Shown here: piece by piece, positions 38,106 to 50,388 of the stretch | Layout of the letters: each line of letters begins with the position of its first letter | How positions within the stretch are numbered: position 1 is the first letter of the stretch | NCBI RefSeq assembly: GCF_021130785.1 | Contig: NW_025777948.1 | Span: 1-64,000, forward strand | Source of the DNA: Homalodisca vitripennis | Taxonomy: Eukaryota > Arthropoda > Insecta > Hemiptera > Cicadellidae | Length of the DNA: 64,000 bases | Direction: 5' to 3' | Notes under the pieces: generated by a model | What the model saw: only the letters and a program-made list of their open reading frames with translations | What the model was told of the DNA's origin: nothing | Databases searched by the model: none | Made by a program: the position numbers and the translations under genes

Positions 38106-39882
38106 AGGTACAAAATATATGTTCAAAATTTCATGTCTTTATCATTTCATGGTTGTGTTTTGGGCGTTGAAGTCTTTTCAGAACTACATAACTCAACAAT
38201 ATAAATACAATATTTCATCGACTAGTTATAATAAGGTATATTATACACCATTTGGGTATTTTATATACGTATATTGAAAAACGCTATACATGACTACAGA
38301 TTTTAGTCGAAATAATTATATCAAAATTCGCTGCTTGTTTACCACAACAAAACTGAGTTTACAGTACAAAAACAGACAACATGTTTGCTGATCATAATTT
38401 TTTCCTAACAACGACTGTTGCTAATTATAATATGGAGACTGGCCATGTAATACTGCTAATGGAGGAGTGTCTGCTGATAACACTACCACTAATCTATCGC
38501 CAAACAATGTAACTTGTCCCAGTGATGCAACTAATGGATCCGCCACAGACCGACCTCGTTACTCGGATAAGATATAATACGTCTGAAACGTCATTGGGGG
38601 GGGGGGAGTTGTGTTAAACCGAAACCTAACTCGAAATTACAATTTCACTATTTACTGAACCATATTTAATCATCAATTTACAAACTATTTGTCTATTAAG
38701 GAGTAAGGTCGCACATATATATTTTAATCTTATTATAATATATACGTATGAATGTAGTAGAAGCCTCTTTCTAGTGTTAATTATTTAATTTAACTTACAT
38801 AAAAATATAAAATATTTGCTATTTACAGTGTTTTAATTATTAAAAATTTTAGTTTTCTTGTGTGTATTTTTACTGTACAAAAAATATGCTCATATTGTTC
38901 ATAATTTCATTTATACTTGGCAATTTAATAATGATGTACCGTCTATGAGGCTTTGTACCTATAATACCTGGCCTGTTACATGAACAATAAATGTATTTTT
39001 CATAATGTAATACCTTATATGGGTAGTAACTTATTAAAATCCATATTAAGATATATTGATCTATTGGCAATGCATGCTACTTATATTGTAAAGTGCTGAT
39101 ATAATCCCTGTAGTCACCGGAAATACAACTCGGTTTATCGTTAAAACCCTTATATAAAATTAGTTTTCTATACTAAACTATTAAAAAAGTTTAAATTCTA
39201 GAAAATACTAATAATAGAACGTCAATTACAAAATAATTAATCTTCTATAAGCCTGTTCGATTCTTGACAGTTATTCTGCTCGTTCCATAAAGTAAGGTTC
39301 TAAAATGTATCCGACATAAACACGAATACAGAAAATTTAAATTTAAATTTAATATTAAAATTTATTGATTATCTTAGTTATGTAACACTAGTATAAAAAA
39401 TTTATATATTTTTAAATTCACACATTTATATCAATAGAATTTTTGTTTGAAAACTACGTTTTCCAATATTGTTCTAGCTTGAGGCCCCGAAAAATTGTTA
39501 TTTTATTCATACAATTAAACTAACAATAGTTGTCTGGAGCTCTTCTCACTCAAGAATACCTTATTTCCACTCGGTTAAATTTTTACTGCTGCGCATTTCA
39601 CAGATTGGCTATTTGTGGTAGTAACTTTGTGTAATGTAATGGTAAACAATGCAAAACATTTTAAGTACGCAATCATTGAACTATGTTGGTAAACTCGTGT
39701 TTAACATTATAATGCTATTACCCTTGCAAAGTTATATAGTAATACTAAAAACAAGAGTGAGCGGGCATATAGTCTTATAAACAATTCTTAACTCATCATG
39801 ATTCTATGTGTTATTTAATCACAAAATTAAAGATAATTGTTGTTTTATTGACAATTATGCAACTTTTTTTACCCTATGAAGG
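38106..39882. other. AT-rich spacer with a G-run and a short open patch
   Basis: Contains an 11-base G-run (38596-38606). Just before it a 48-codon plus-strand open patch (about 38430-38575), rich in Ser, Thr and Asn, reads NTANGGVSADNTTTNLSPNN without a start. It is unrecognised. A TTTAAA low-complexity stretch lies near 39338-39352. No gene is supported. Confidence 0.4.
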
Positions 39883-40140
39883 GGGGGGTAGTACACCTTT
39901 CCGCTTGCATTTACAAATTTATTTCTTGTGCAACTACTGATATACCCACACATATGAAATTTTGTGAGTAAGTTAGATATATACTTCCGTTTATTTGAAA
40001 ATTATTTTTAATAAAATATTTTATTCTTTTACTGAGTTATATTCTTTTTCGTTTTTTTACGTAGCTTACTTATTAACATAATTGTAACGCTCAAATTAAA
40101 GTTTCACACATAAATTTTGGTATAATTCTGTTTGTTAGAC

Positions 40141-40340
40141 CTAGGGCTATGGCATGAACTAAGGATATTGGTCTAATGTTAAAATAAAAAAAAAATATAA
40201 AATATAATAAAATATAAAAAAATAAAAATAATAAATTACAAAATAAACATAATTTATTTAAAAAAAAAACATTTATTTACCTTAATAAATTGAGTTATAT
40301 TGATTCATTTATGAAAATCCTAGTTCATGCTATAGCTAAT
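40141..40340. repeat. Inverted repeat inside the MULE relic
   Basis: GGCTATGGCATGAACTAAGG at 40146 and CCTAGTTCATGCTATAGC at 40319 are imperfect reverse complements of about 20-24 bp. They enclose about 150 bp that is almost pure A/T. It could be a nested small element or a subterminal structure of the host transposon. No function is shown. Confidence 0.55.
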
Positions 40341-40675
40341 GATGTTATAAACATCCCCTGAAAATTTGGTAAGGATATCTTGAATAGTTTTTGAGAAATC
40401 ATGTAAATAGTAGGCAAAAAAGTAACTTTCGGAAAACCAACGTTAAAGTTAAACTATTAAAAAATGATGTTTTATCTTACATTAAAAAGACCCTGCTGCA
40501 TATGTTACACCTTCTAATTTTTAAAATCTCCTTTGCTGGTCTAGTCTCTATCTCCTTCTGGCTCTTCTGGCTTCCAAACTTTGATTTTCAACTTTCTTTA
40601 GCAATGCGCGCACACGGATCTCATCAAAATTTCTCAACAATTCTTCACAGAAAGTCCCCGGAGTCATGGATAAAT

Positions 40676-41154
40676 GAGTAAGAAATGCCCTTCATTATAA
40701 ATCAACGATGCTTCATGTGCTGCAGTATTTAAAAACTGTTCTTCCAGCAAAACCTTTTTTAGGGCAGATGTTCCAAAGCACATTGTTGTATGACTTGTTA
40801 GCGTTTTGGGTCTTTCCTTTTAAACATCTTCTTAAAAGTTCAGGCTTTGTCAGATCTACGAATATTGGTTTAATGGAATCCATTATAGAGTATGGTATTG
40901 TATTTTTATGTTTTAAAAAGTTGTTATTGAGTCATTAGATATAGTCTGCTGATACTTACACCAAGATTCTGGGCCAGTCGGACAAAAATGGTGAAGTGGT
41001 TTCTCATCCGAACTGGCCTTGTGGTTCAATACTGCCCAAACAGCCTTTCTCATTGATACCAAGTCATTGGGATTGGCTCTAATAGCATTACCAAAGTACA
41101 CACCTAGTTGGTCAATCACAGAGTCTGTCAATCTATTTTCGATTACTTGAAACT
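40676..41154 (-). pseudogene. Mutator-like transposase fragment (pseudogene)
   Basis: Read from 41154 leftwards, an acceptor-like TTTTCAG precedes an open frame with IDQLGVYFGNAIRANP, then AVWAVLNHKASSDEKPLHH and CPTGPESWCKYQ, to a stop at 40913. After a frameshift it continues with DLTKPELLRRCLKGKTQN and NNVLWNICPKKGFAGRTVF, and after a second shift with LIYNEGHF. The order IRxNPxDLxxMxxAVWA, then HFCPxGPxSWCKYQ, then PELLxxCLxGKTQNxNxSxNxxxWxxCPK matches the C-terminal part of the Mutator-like transposase domain found in many arthropod elements. The N-terminal part is missing. Clearly dead. Confidence 0.8.
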
Positions 41155-41515
41155 GAAAACGTAAATGTTGACACTACTCTTCACTCAAGTAATGTAAACA
41201 AACAATACATTGAACCAAAGCCATGGGCCTGTAAAATAGAAATAAGAAAACAAATCACAGATTGTAAAGCAAAACACTACCTACTATCAATGAATACTGT
41301 ATGTAAACGAAATCTAAAAACAAGAGGAGTGTACAAGATTTGGATTTTGTCCAAAATCGTCATGTATTGATTTTGTTTTTTTTGTCATAATTCAGCTAAA
41401 AATCAAGATATCATCATAATTCTTTTACTGTATTGATCAGAACAAACTAGTAAACAATTATAATGAAAAAAATAAATAATGAATTTTTTTTACTTTTAAC
41501 GGTGTACTACCCCCC

Positions 41516-41870
41516 TTAAGTAGTTTATACAACTTCTTTCCAATTTTAATTTACCAGGATATCTTATTTCTTTCTCTATCAGAGTTACCCAAAGAGATCT
41601 ATTGTATATTATCATAGTTCTTTGGAGAGATTATTCAATATTCATATTATATTATTGTTGTTTGACCGCTAAAATTGTTAAAAATGTAACAAAATTTTGA
41701 AATGTGAGTATTAATTCCTGTTCTAATACATGTATCAGACTACATCAGCAAAAAACATCATACACGTCAGAGTATGAAAAAGAGAGAACCTTGTTCAATT
41801 AACTATTTCAACTGTCCTTATTTTTTGACTGTAGTTTTGTTTCTATGCTACATTTTTGTTATTCTTCTTA
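41516..41870. other. AT-rich sequence with nothing recognisable
   Basis: Lies between the MULE right end and the next open frame. No repeats or open frames that can be supported. Confidence 0.5.
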
Positions 41871-41877
41871 GTTTGTT

Positions 41878-42261
41878 ATGATTAAAAGCACTTTAATGCA
41901 TAACCGTGGGGTGGTACTTAATGATGTAAAAGTAACACAAAAATGTTTAAAAATAAGCTACGACAAAATGAATTCTGCTTCGCTATCATTGGTAGTTTGT
42001 CATTCGCCTTGTCACTTCTATCTTTCAATAAAATGCGTTTTTGATAATATTTTAGTTCAAAAGTTTATTGCGTATTTTCTGACAGCCGATGGACGTTATT
42101 ATATTATCATGGAGTACGTGCCTACGAGCAATCTTGAAAAGACTCCTGCTTGGGTCGGCTCTCTGGATTGCAGTACACGAAGATTTACTTTAGAGAGATA
42201 TAAAGTAAATCATGGGATAAATAATATTCCGTACGTAGTTAAACATTTTGTACGTATGTGA
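41878..42261 (+). CDS. Unrecognised 127-codon open frame, doubtful
   Basis: Apart from the LINE remnant in unit A, this is the longest open frame in the window, which is notable in DNA this AT-rich. The encoded product would start MIKSTLMHNRGVVLNDVKV and end PYVVKHFVRM. Its second half (codons 70-110) is in a less AT-rich stretch. There is no signal peptide, membrane segment or domain that I recognise. There is no partner copy here to test conservation. It may be chance, part of an exon, or a transposon remnant. Confidence 0.2.
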   Translation: MIKSTLMHNRGVVLNDVKVTQKCLKISYDKMNSASLSLVVCHSPCHFYLSIKCVFDNILVQKFIAYFLTADGRYYIIMEYVPTSNLEKTPAWVGSLDCSTRRFTLERYKVNHGINNIPYVVKHFVRM

Positions 42262-43560
42262 TATCGAGATAGGTATAATGATACTTAGTAGCGTGAAAAG
42301 TAACAATAGGAAAGAACACTCGCTTTTTATGTTCAATCAAAGTTAATGATTTTAACTTATTGAAAAATAAATAAACGATTTGTAAGTGAAAATCTTGAGA
42401 AGTTCCCGTCTGCCAAATAGTGAAGTTTATTTGTTTGATAGATACTTAAATTGAAGTAATTAATTTTGGCTAAATATCAATCGTTATTTAAAACATAATG
42501 TTTACAATAGGCAACAGTTTTGGAAACGATATTTTATTTTAGTACGCTCGTCAGTGCAATAGTACTTAAACCGTATGATAACATTATGAGAAAATTCACT
42601 GAATTTTAAAACATTTTCATAATCTAAATATAAATTTTCAGAAGCCCGTTATTCATTGTCTTGAATATCCAAAAATGCATCTGAGTGTCGTTTTCTAAAT
42701 TCAAATGTTTTCCGAGGAAAATAACTCGTTATAAAGGATGACACTGTCAAGGCACAAAGGTGAATGAATTCCCGATCAAATCAGTTAAAATGAACATTTA
42801 GAGCCTTAAGCCAGTCAGTTATAAGATAACTTACAGTGCACAGTTATTATAAGTGCAGCACGATATGTGCTTCTTATAGTGATTTAAAATATATATTTTC
42901 AAGATTGTAATATATTTAAAAACATACTACCAGAGCATTGAGCTTCAGAATTGTTTTAAAAGTCCTAATATTATTGAGTGTTCAATCAGTGGGGGTTGTT
43001 ATTGTACAATTAAAGGACTCCAAAAATGTATACCTAAGGGGAAAGATTGCAAAAATAACAAATTTTGCCAAAGAGAATTTAAAATTTTGAAACATTATTG
43101 TCATCCAACGCTGTCAAAAGGAAAGTAAACGTTATTAAAACGGTTGCTTATCTAAAATATCAAACTGTACAAAAAATTATTATTGTAGTGCGTAAATATT
43201 AAATAAAAATGATTTATTAAAAATTGTCCTAGAAAATAGTATATTAAAAAAAGTATACATTTTGATTAAAAACAAATTTAAAGATATATAAACAAAGTTG
43301 TTGTATCTACAGAGTTTATTTCTGAAAAATGTACGAATAAAATATATTAAAAATACATTTAAAAGTAGGCAAAACCGGTTTAAATCTATCCCCATACTAA
43401 AGCATATATTTTTCACATATTTTATTGAATATTAAAAACAATATAACAGGGGAAAACATTTTACCAATTTATTTTGTTAGATTCAGTACTGAAATCTTAG
43501 GGCAGAAAAATGCTGAATATATAAAAAAATGCTCAAAATTTCTTGAAAACAATCGTACCA
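42262..43560. other. AT-rich spacer, no gene recognised
   Basis: Only chance frames, including a 78-codon minus-strand frame at 43180-43416 made of A/T-driven residues (F, L, N, I, K). Confidence 0.5.
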
Positions 43561-43622
43561 TATTTGATTGCCGTCGTCAGTTATTAGAGCCATGTTATTG
43601 AACATGTTTCAGAATATGTATA

Positions 43623-43659
43623 ACACACACACACACACACACACACATAACATATTTAT

Positions 43660-43696
<37 letters not shown>
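43623..43696. repeat. Compound CA and TA microsatellite
   Basis: A CA run (43623-43646) is followed, after a short interruption, by a TA run (43661-43696). Confidence 0.95.
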
Positions 43697-43701
<5 letters not shown>

Positions 43702-43819
43702 CACAGGAAAGTTTATAGCTGCTTCGGCATATATTTTTCACGCTCTGCCATTATGTGCAATAATATTACAATTACATTTTTATTTTATAAAAAAGTTAAC
43801 ATGGAGAGCCTGAACATAT

Positions 43820-45568
43820 TTTACGACTCAGTACATTTTAAATACTTACTAAATCTAAAATTATAATAATTAGTTTGTGGTATACGTTAGATTTAATTTA
43901 AGTATCAAAAATCGGAGAAATTCTGTTTTGTTACCATGATTGAAAGGAAATCTTCAAATATCCTGCATTGTATGATAAATTTTTTTGCAAGTACATTCAG
44001 TTTGTTTTTGTGTAAAAAGTATAATTTCCTATAAAAATTTTATTGTATAAAGCGCCTATTATTTTAATAATAATAACAGTATTTTTGCGTAACATATTCT
44101 ACTTGTGTTTCTGTTATCATATAATATTTGATATTAAAACAAATATCTATAAATATACGTAGAAATAATTATACTCGTATAAAGCATTATTTCTTTATAT
44201 CAAACACTTTCAAGGAAACGTATCTTATATGTGCATACCAATACTACTTTACGCGTGTTCAGAAAGAACGCAAACTCTGAACTTTAGGTACAATTTTGTA
44301 TATTTATATTTGCACCTTTTCAAAAGTCATATAAATATCAATTTGTGATGAGTTCTTGTAGTTTGTAAAGAGGTTTAGACTATAAAATCATGGATAAACT
44401 CACTTTACGTTGTTGTTCGCTAAAAGCTTCTCATTTTTATGAAACTAGACAACGAACCCGTCCAAGACCGTTTATATTCAGTTTTAAGGATGAAACGTAC
44501 AAACTGTACATTTGCGAATAACAAAATAAGAAAACAGTTTATAATTAGTAGGCTAAAATTATGGCCAATATTTAATCAAAAGCCCAACAGTTAATCCAAA
44601 TTCTCAAATGAATATGCTAGAACACATTGGGTATTATCTTTAGTTGTCCAAAATAAATATTAACAGAACTTATTAAATACACCATTCCGTCTAGATAAAC
44701 GTTATCTAGAGAAAATTTAGTATATTTTCTTGTAATGGGTGCTTAATTGCTTGAATGTATAGTGAACATATAATTTAAATAAAAATATAATACAAACAAT
44801 TGCTCTTAAGTAGGCTTCCCTAAGAGATAATTAGTATTAAATTTGTGCCATTTTATCGTTTTGTAGCTAATATTATTTCTTCTATTGGTTAACTATATTA
44901 GTTTGTAGAGACTATGGATACAACTTGGGAAAAACCAAAGTGCTTGTTTGTTACATCGAAGTGAAGATAATTTAGAACTTATGCGGTCCCGACGACTAAT
45001 TACTGTGATCTAAGCGGTTGTTGTTGTTGTCTGTGGTAGTTGTTAAATAACAGTTCCATCCATATATTGTTCACTTGTTTTTGAGGAAGTGCGCATATTA
45101 CGGATTGCATAAAAAATGCTATTAAAATAATTTTAATACGGGTTATTATTAAAGAGAAGCATTCAAAAGGAATTAAAGTGAAAGATGTATTTGTATCAAA
45201 ATACAAAAGTTTCAAAGAGTTATAAACTAGGATCGTATCAAATTAAACATGACTTAGCCAAGCTAATTTGAATGTAATTGATTTACACATTTTAACATAC
45301 AAAATGTACAGTGCCACCTTTAAAATAATAATAAATTATGAGAGTGATTAAGAACACATATGTTACAAGTAAGACAAGAAGAAATGAGTGTGAATATTTT
45401 TTGAGGATTTTCCGGAGTTAAACTTTTAACTTTAATCTTTTGAAATGTATGTGAGCTATCCATAGATATAAAGACAAATTTGGATAAGGATTTAACATAT
45501 GAAAAGTATAAAATAAAACATTAATATCTTGTTTCGTTGTAAGTAATGCGGATCTACGCTAAGTAAGT
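43820..45568. other. AT-rich spacer, no gene recognised
   Basis: One 71-codon minus-strand frame (45000-45215) has no recognisable content. A short TTGTTGTTG tract lies at 45018-45029. Nothing else stands out. Confidence 0.5.
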
Positions 45569-45593
45569 TCTCTCTCTCTCTCTCTCTCTCCAC

Positions 45594-45646
<53 letters not shown>

Positions 45647-45664
45647 CTCTCTCTCAACTCTCGT

Positions 45665-45704
<40 letters not shown>

Positions 45705-45745
45705 CAGTCTCTCTCTCTCTCTCTCTCCTCTTCATCTCCTCTCTC

Positions 45746-45794
<49 letters not shown>

Positions 45795-45898
45795 TCTTCT
45801 CGCCTACTCTCTCGTCTCCTCTCTCTCCCTCCTTCCATCCCTCCCTACCTCTCCACCTCTCCCTCCCTCCCTCTCTCCCCCCCTCCCTCCCTCCCACC
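45569..45898. repeat. Long interrupted TC (CT) microsatellite
   Basis: About 330 bp of nearly pure pyrimidine on the plus strand, starting as uninterrupted TC and grading into CTCC and CCCT variants at the right end. Interruptions such as CACTCA, CATCT and CGCC are irregular, so true length and sequence may be poorly resolved. The opposite strand is a purine (GA) tract, a sequence class known to form triplex DNA and to bind GAGA-type factors in insects. No such role is shown here. Confidence 0.97.
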
Positions 45899-46290
45899 TT
45901 TTCTCACTGTCAATCTTTCTTGTCTGTATTTGTATATAAATCAATTCTTGTTAATTTTTACAAAATAGGCTAGAAGTGAATGACAAAGGTCAAAAGTAGG
46001 CGTTGTATTACCGAAGAACAAGAAAAGCATGAAAATTATTTTGGAAATTTAGTTCACTCGAAACGACCTGTTCATACACGTCTAAAATAGACATAATTAC
46101 GTCTATACGAGCGGGTAACAACGAGTTGTTTCTGTCTAAATAAAAGAAATTCAGGTAATTGTTCTATCAAAACAAATTACATTATTATGAATAGTCTTAA
46201 CGGCTCGCTTTTTAAGGCGCTTTGAATTGACAACCTAGATAAGTAATTACAATCACTAAAAAATTTATTTTATAATATTTTGATCAATAC

Positions 46291-46291
<1 letters not shown>

Positions 46292-46353
<62 letters not shown>
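46292..46353. repeat. TA dinucleotide microsatellite
   Basis: Uninterrupted TA run of about 62 bp in the single-copy spacer. Confidence 0.95.
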
Positions 46354-46355
<2 letters not shown>

Positions 46356-47940
46356 TAGGACCTATATTTGATTTCTAAAGTCAAGAGATAGTTGTAGCCA
46401 CCTTTCTTTATTTGATGGTTAAAAATAGTTATTGTATTCATTATTTTGTAACTTATGTAAAAGAAGATATGTGAGAATATGATGTAACCTTTAGACCCTA
46501 AAGTACAACAAGATAACGAACCATTACTTTCCGGTTTCAAATTGATCAATCCAGTCACTAAAAATTATAAATAAGGCGGAGACGATGGTTATTAATTCCA
46601 TTCCATTATATAGTAGTTTGTTAAATTCTTTAATATACATAAATTGCCTTAAACACATGTGAAAAATGCTCATGGATTATATACGTCATTCCTAAATGTT
46701 ATTCATTATACGTAATTAATTCTAAAAAATTTACCCTTTTATTTGAAATATTCCGGATATTGTCATAACTTTACTTATGTTATTGGCTAAGCGTTAGCGT
46801 AACTTATCACTCAAATAGCTGAAATATTTATATTTATATATGTCTGTCCCCACGATATATCAAGAATGAACTGATCTATAAACTTTAAATGTTGCACGAC
46901 TCTGAACCCTTACATAAGCAATAGCTTAATATATTTTATGGTTGTGCGTTTCCTTCAATAGGATTCACTTTAAAGTGGCATGTAATGAAATACTTTGTCC
47001 AGAGTACGAAACTATTATTTTGTTGCTTTGACAGGTGAAATTTAATATATAAAAAAACAATAATGAAGGGACGTATCTAATCAGTGATACACAAACTTGA
47101 CCTCTCTTAATATTATTATGCTCTAATCAGTAATTAATCATTCAATCACTACATTAACGGCAACAAGGTCATCCATTATCCAATTAGTGTGATGTATATG
47201 TACACAACCCCGACATTTTACCTATTAAACAAATACGTTATTTTGTTTTCGAAAAAATTGTTTGTTTTTTGAATTCTGTCTATTAAAATGTTATATTATA
47301 CATCTAAATATCTGACTTAATAATAGTAGTATTCTTTTAGATGAAAGTAGCTTTATATTGTCAAAGATATGGATAGAGGGGCTGTTGGAACTCTTTCAGA
47401 CATATTCTTAAGTTAAACGGAATGAGGCAATATTAATATAGCTAAGGTAAAACTAATTTTAATTTAGTTTTTTTTCTTTGGAAAATTTTTATGTAGTAAA
47501 ATTTCTAAATAGATATGCTGTTGAAATATTTAAGGAGGTTTTCATATTTATACAGGACACTTTGATACAAACAATATAACTTATATATGAAAGTAATAAT
47601 TTTTTAGCAGGTGTACCATCTTTAAGCAACAACAAAGCGCTAACCGAGCTATGTAATGTGGTATCTACTTCAGGAGGAGAAAGAACCTAATACTTAAACT
47701 AAAAAAGATTAATACGAACTTAGAAATGTTTATTATAAAAGTAAAAGTAAAGTAAATGTATTACTATTTTATCAGGCAAATCTAGGGCTAAGAATATCAC
47801 TCATAACCTTCGAGACCAATGGCTAGAAAGTGACTTACCTTCCACAAAAACAAATTGTGATACACACAGAAGAAATATGTTTGACATCATTTTGCATCTC
47901 CCTTACGATAGCCATTTAGTACTGGGTTTGATGTCACTAT
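46354..47940. other. AT-rich spacer, no gene recognised
   Basis: A 68-codon minus-strand frame (46352-46558) begins in the microsatellite and has no recognisable domain. Nothing else can be supported. Confidence 0.5.
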
Positions 47941-47978
47941 TAACGTATTGTGTCCATTAATTCTTTTTTTCGTAATAG

Positions 47979-48130
47979 TTAGTGATAACTTGGATGCCAA
48001 ATCAAGCTCCGTTTTCACCCAACTCCTACAGCAGTGTCCGAAATATGATACTGTCACATACTTGACTCTTGAAACTTTGAGTCTAATTTCGTCTGTAGAA
48101 ATGAAAAAAATTGCTAACGAAGAAGTCTAA
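47979..48130 (+). other. Possible terminal exon, unrecognised
   Basis: A pyrimidine-rich tract followed by TAATAG (47960-47978) looks like a splice acceptor. It precedes about 50 open codons ending in a stop at 48128-48130. The residues (NLDAKSSSVFTQLLQQCPK, then LETLSLISSVEMKK) are not dominated by A/T-driven codons. No poly(A) signal was seen close downstream and no family is recognised. Confidence 0.2.
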
Positions 48131-48134
48131 AACA

Positions 48135-49176
48135 AACTATTTGGAGCGTTTTGCTATTACAGACAACTAAACGAGAAATAAGTCTAACTGGTTTACTCGC
48201 TCAGTGACAGTATCAGATTTCACATGCTGCGCTGGGCGGTGCTTGAAATAGATCATTCGCATTCTGTTGGCCTTTGCATCGTAACTAAGTTGGAGTTATT
48301 CTAAGCAAGTGGATGTTTTGTAGATAGTTTGCATGGAATTAATTCACCACCTCTTTGTTATAGTTATTGATAAAGATTATGACCCCTAGTTTTTAGTCCT
48401 TATTTCGTTAGTTAATTCACGTGAGTAAGAGATCATATTGCATATCTGTAAAACATATAATGACTGTGGTAATGTAAAAAATTTAATTTGCACTGCAAAA
48501 GCCTCTACATTATGGAATACATAGTTTAATTAAAATTTACAAATTAAATGGAACCTAATATGAGTGGAAAAATATATTTTTAAATCACTACAAAATAAAA
48601 ATATTGTTTTGGGATAAAAATGTTTGCTAAAAGACGCTGCTTCTTGACAATATGTGAAAATTCATTGTAAAACGTTCAATAGACGTTGCTCTCCCATTAA
48701 AATGCTCGCCATTTGAAAATCTGCTGGTATGCTACTAATGGAGATGAAAACGAAAACAGTATTTCGTAGAATTTAAAGTTTCTTCCTTACTGTTTAGTAA
48801 TTATTATAGAAAATATCGTGATAAAGTTTCGATTCAAAAGGTATATTAGTTTTAATCTGAAAAAATACACATAACATTTAAATTATCAAAACACTCATTT
48901 AAAATTTATTCTTCACGATAACGTAATTACTTTTTACATACACTTATATGAACCGTATAATACCTTTGTGTGACTTTGCTTCAAACTTTTGTAGATAGTT
49001 TTCTGAAATATATAAATCCAAATAATCACACGTGGTTCTTTCAATCCTCTTGGAATATCTTTTCATAGCAAAGACATTTTATCAGTTTGTAATTTGTACC
49101 GTTGTTTAGTCAATTAACAGATATTTTTGTATCAACTACATCAGTTTGAGTAACCAATTGATGTTTAGGTACTGCT
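48135..49176. other. AT-rich sequence left of the diverged unit
   Basis: No gene recognised. A slightly GC-richer stretch at 48190-48300 (CATGCTGCGCTGGGCGG) has no recognisable identity. It ends where homology to the array unit begins. Confidence 0.5.
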
Positions 49177-49845
49177 TATTATATTAATAATACCTCACTC
49201 ACAGCTCCAATATAAGTACATAATAGCATATTGTAAACCGTTCGGTATTTAATGTTCTTACGCAACATATATATTACAACAAATAATAATTATGTGGAAT
49301 AGTGTTGACAAATGGAAACATTAATACCTGCCCAGAATATCGTTACAAAATACTCCAGGAGAAAAACAATTAAAATGCTATATAAACTGCTAAATATACA
49401 TAATATTTTATAAACACTATAACTAGGACTTTATTTCCAGCGGCAATGCACTTATCGTTTATATTATCTAATTTCCTTAGATATAAACTTAAAAGCTACA
49501 AAGTGAAAATAATTTTAAACTTTTTAATTTTATTGTAATTAAATATAAATTTTTATTGAAGTACCAGTACGTTATTACTAAGGCAACATAAAATATATGC
49601 GTTTATACTTTTTTTAGGTGAATTCCTTGAACTTTTTACGTTATTTATTTTAATATATTTATGTTACTATAATGCCCTATCCCTTTATACCTATAAAAAT
49701 GTATTTTTTTGCTTGTGGTAAATATTAATCCATATAAATTTGTGGTTAACTAAAATAATGCAGATCATCCCAATTTTAATAATAATGAGCAACTTTGAAA
49801 TCTCTAGTATATAACGAATGTATTTGAAATGAGAAATATACATAA

Positions 49846-50335
49846 ATAAATAATAGTTTTAAAAACTAAAAAAAACACGCTTTTATAGGTAACCAAATAA
49901 AAAATAGACAATATTGTTTAATTACAAACAGTTTATATTATGGTAGTAGAAGGCAAAACAATCATTCATAGTCAATCACCTGAAAATAAAATTATAATAA
50001 AATTTCAGTTAATAACAGAATAAATTAATTCAGAGTAAAAAGCGTGGGGCGCATTTTACTACATTTCATAAGTATCCTCTCAAAGATAATTACCGATAGA
50101 ATGATTGTAATATTTAATATATCAAGCACCCTACGCTTTTTACTCTGAATTAATTTATTCTGTTAATAAAGTAAATTTTATTATAATTTTATTTTGAGGT
50201 GATTGACTATGCATGATTGTTTTGCCTTCTACTACCATAATATAAACTCTTTGTAATTAAAAACTTATTTTCTAATTTTTAGTTTGGTTAGCTATAAAAG
50301 CTCTTTTTTTAGTTATTATAAACTATTTTTTATTT
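49846..50335. repeat. Foldback (long inverted repeat) element
   Basis: The left arm (about 49846-50049) and right arm (about 50130-50335) are reverse complements with few mismatches, around a spacer of about 80 bp. For example, GGTAGTAGAAGGCAAAACAA at 49942 is matched by TTGTTTTGCCTTCTACTACC ending at 50236, and AATTCAGAGTAAAAAGCGT is matched by ACGCTTTTTACTCTGAATT. The outer ends carry a CTTTTATAG-like motif on both sides. Layout fits a foldback or MITE-type element. Its transcript would form a long hairpin. Confidence 0.85.
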
Positions 50336-50388
50336 TTGATTTTTTAGTTCAATGTATCAATTAGTTTCTTGTGGAAATGTGGTATTTC

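Larger units (their letters stand above)
39883..41515 (-). mobile_element. Mutator-like (MULE) DNA transposon relic with terminal inverted repeats
   Basis: The left end GGGGGGTAGTACACC (39883-39897) is matched exactly in reverse complement at 41501-41515. Between them lies a minus-strand transposase relic. The element is about 1.63 kb, much shorter than an autonomous element, so it is an internally deleted copy. No convincing 8-10 bp target duplication is visible at the borders (CTATGAAGG on the left, TTAAGTAGTT on the right). It lies in the single-copy spacer and takes no part in the large duplications visible here. Confidence 0.8.

Noticed and set aside
42836..42890. Imperfect hairpin that might be a microRNA precursor
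   Set aside because: Pairing is short and interrupted, with no second copy or family match. Many such hairpins are expected in AT-rich DNA.
43180..43416. 78-codon minus-strand frame
   Set aside because: Made almost entirely of F, L, I, N, K and Y from A/T codons, with no motif and no splice or start context.
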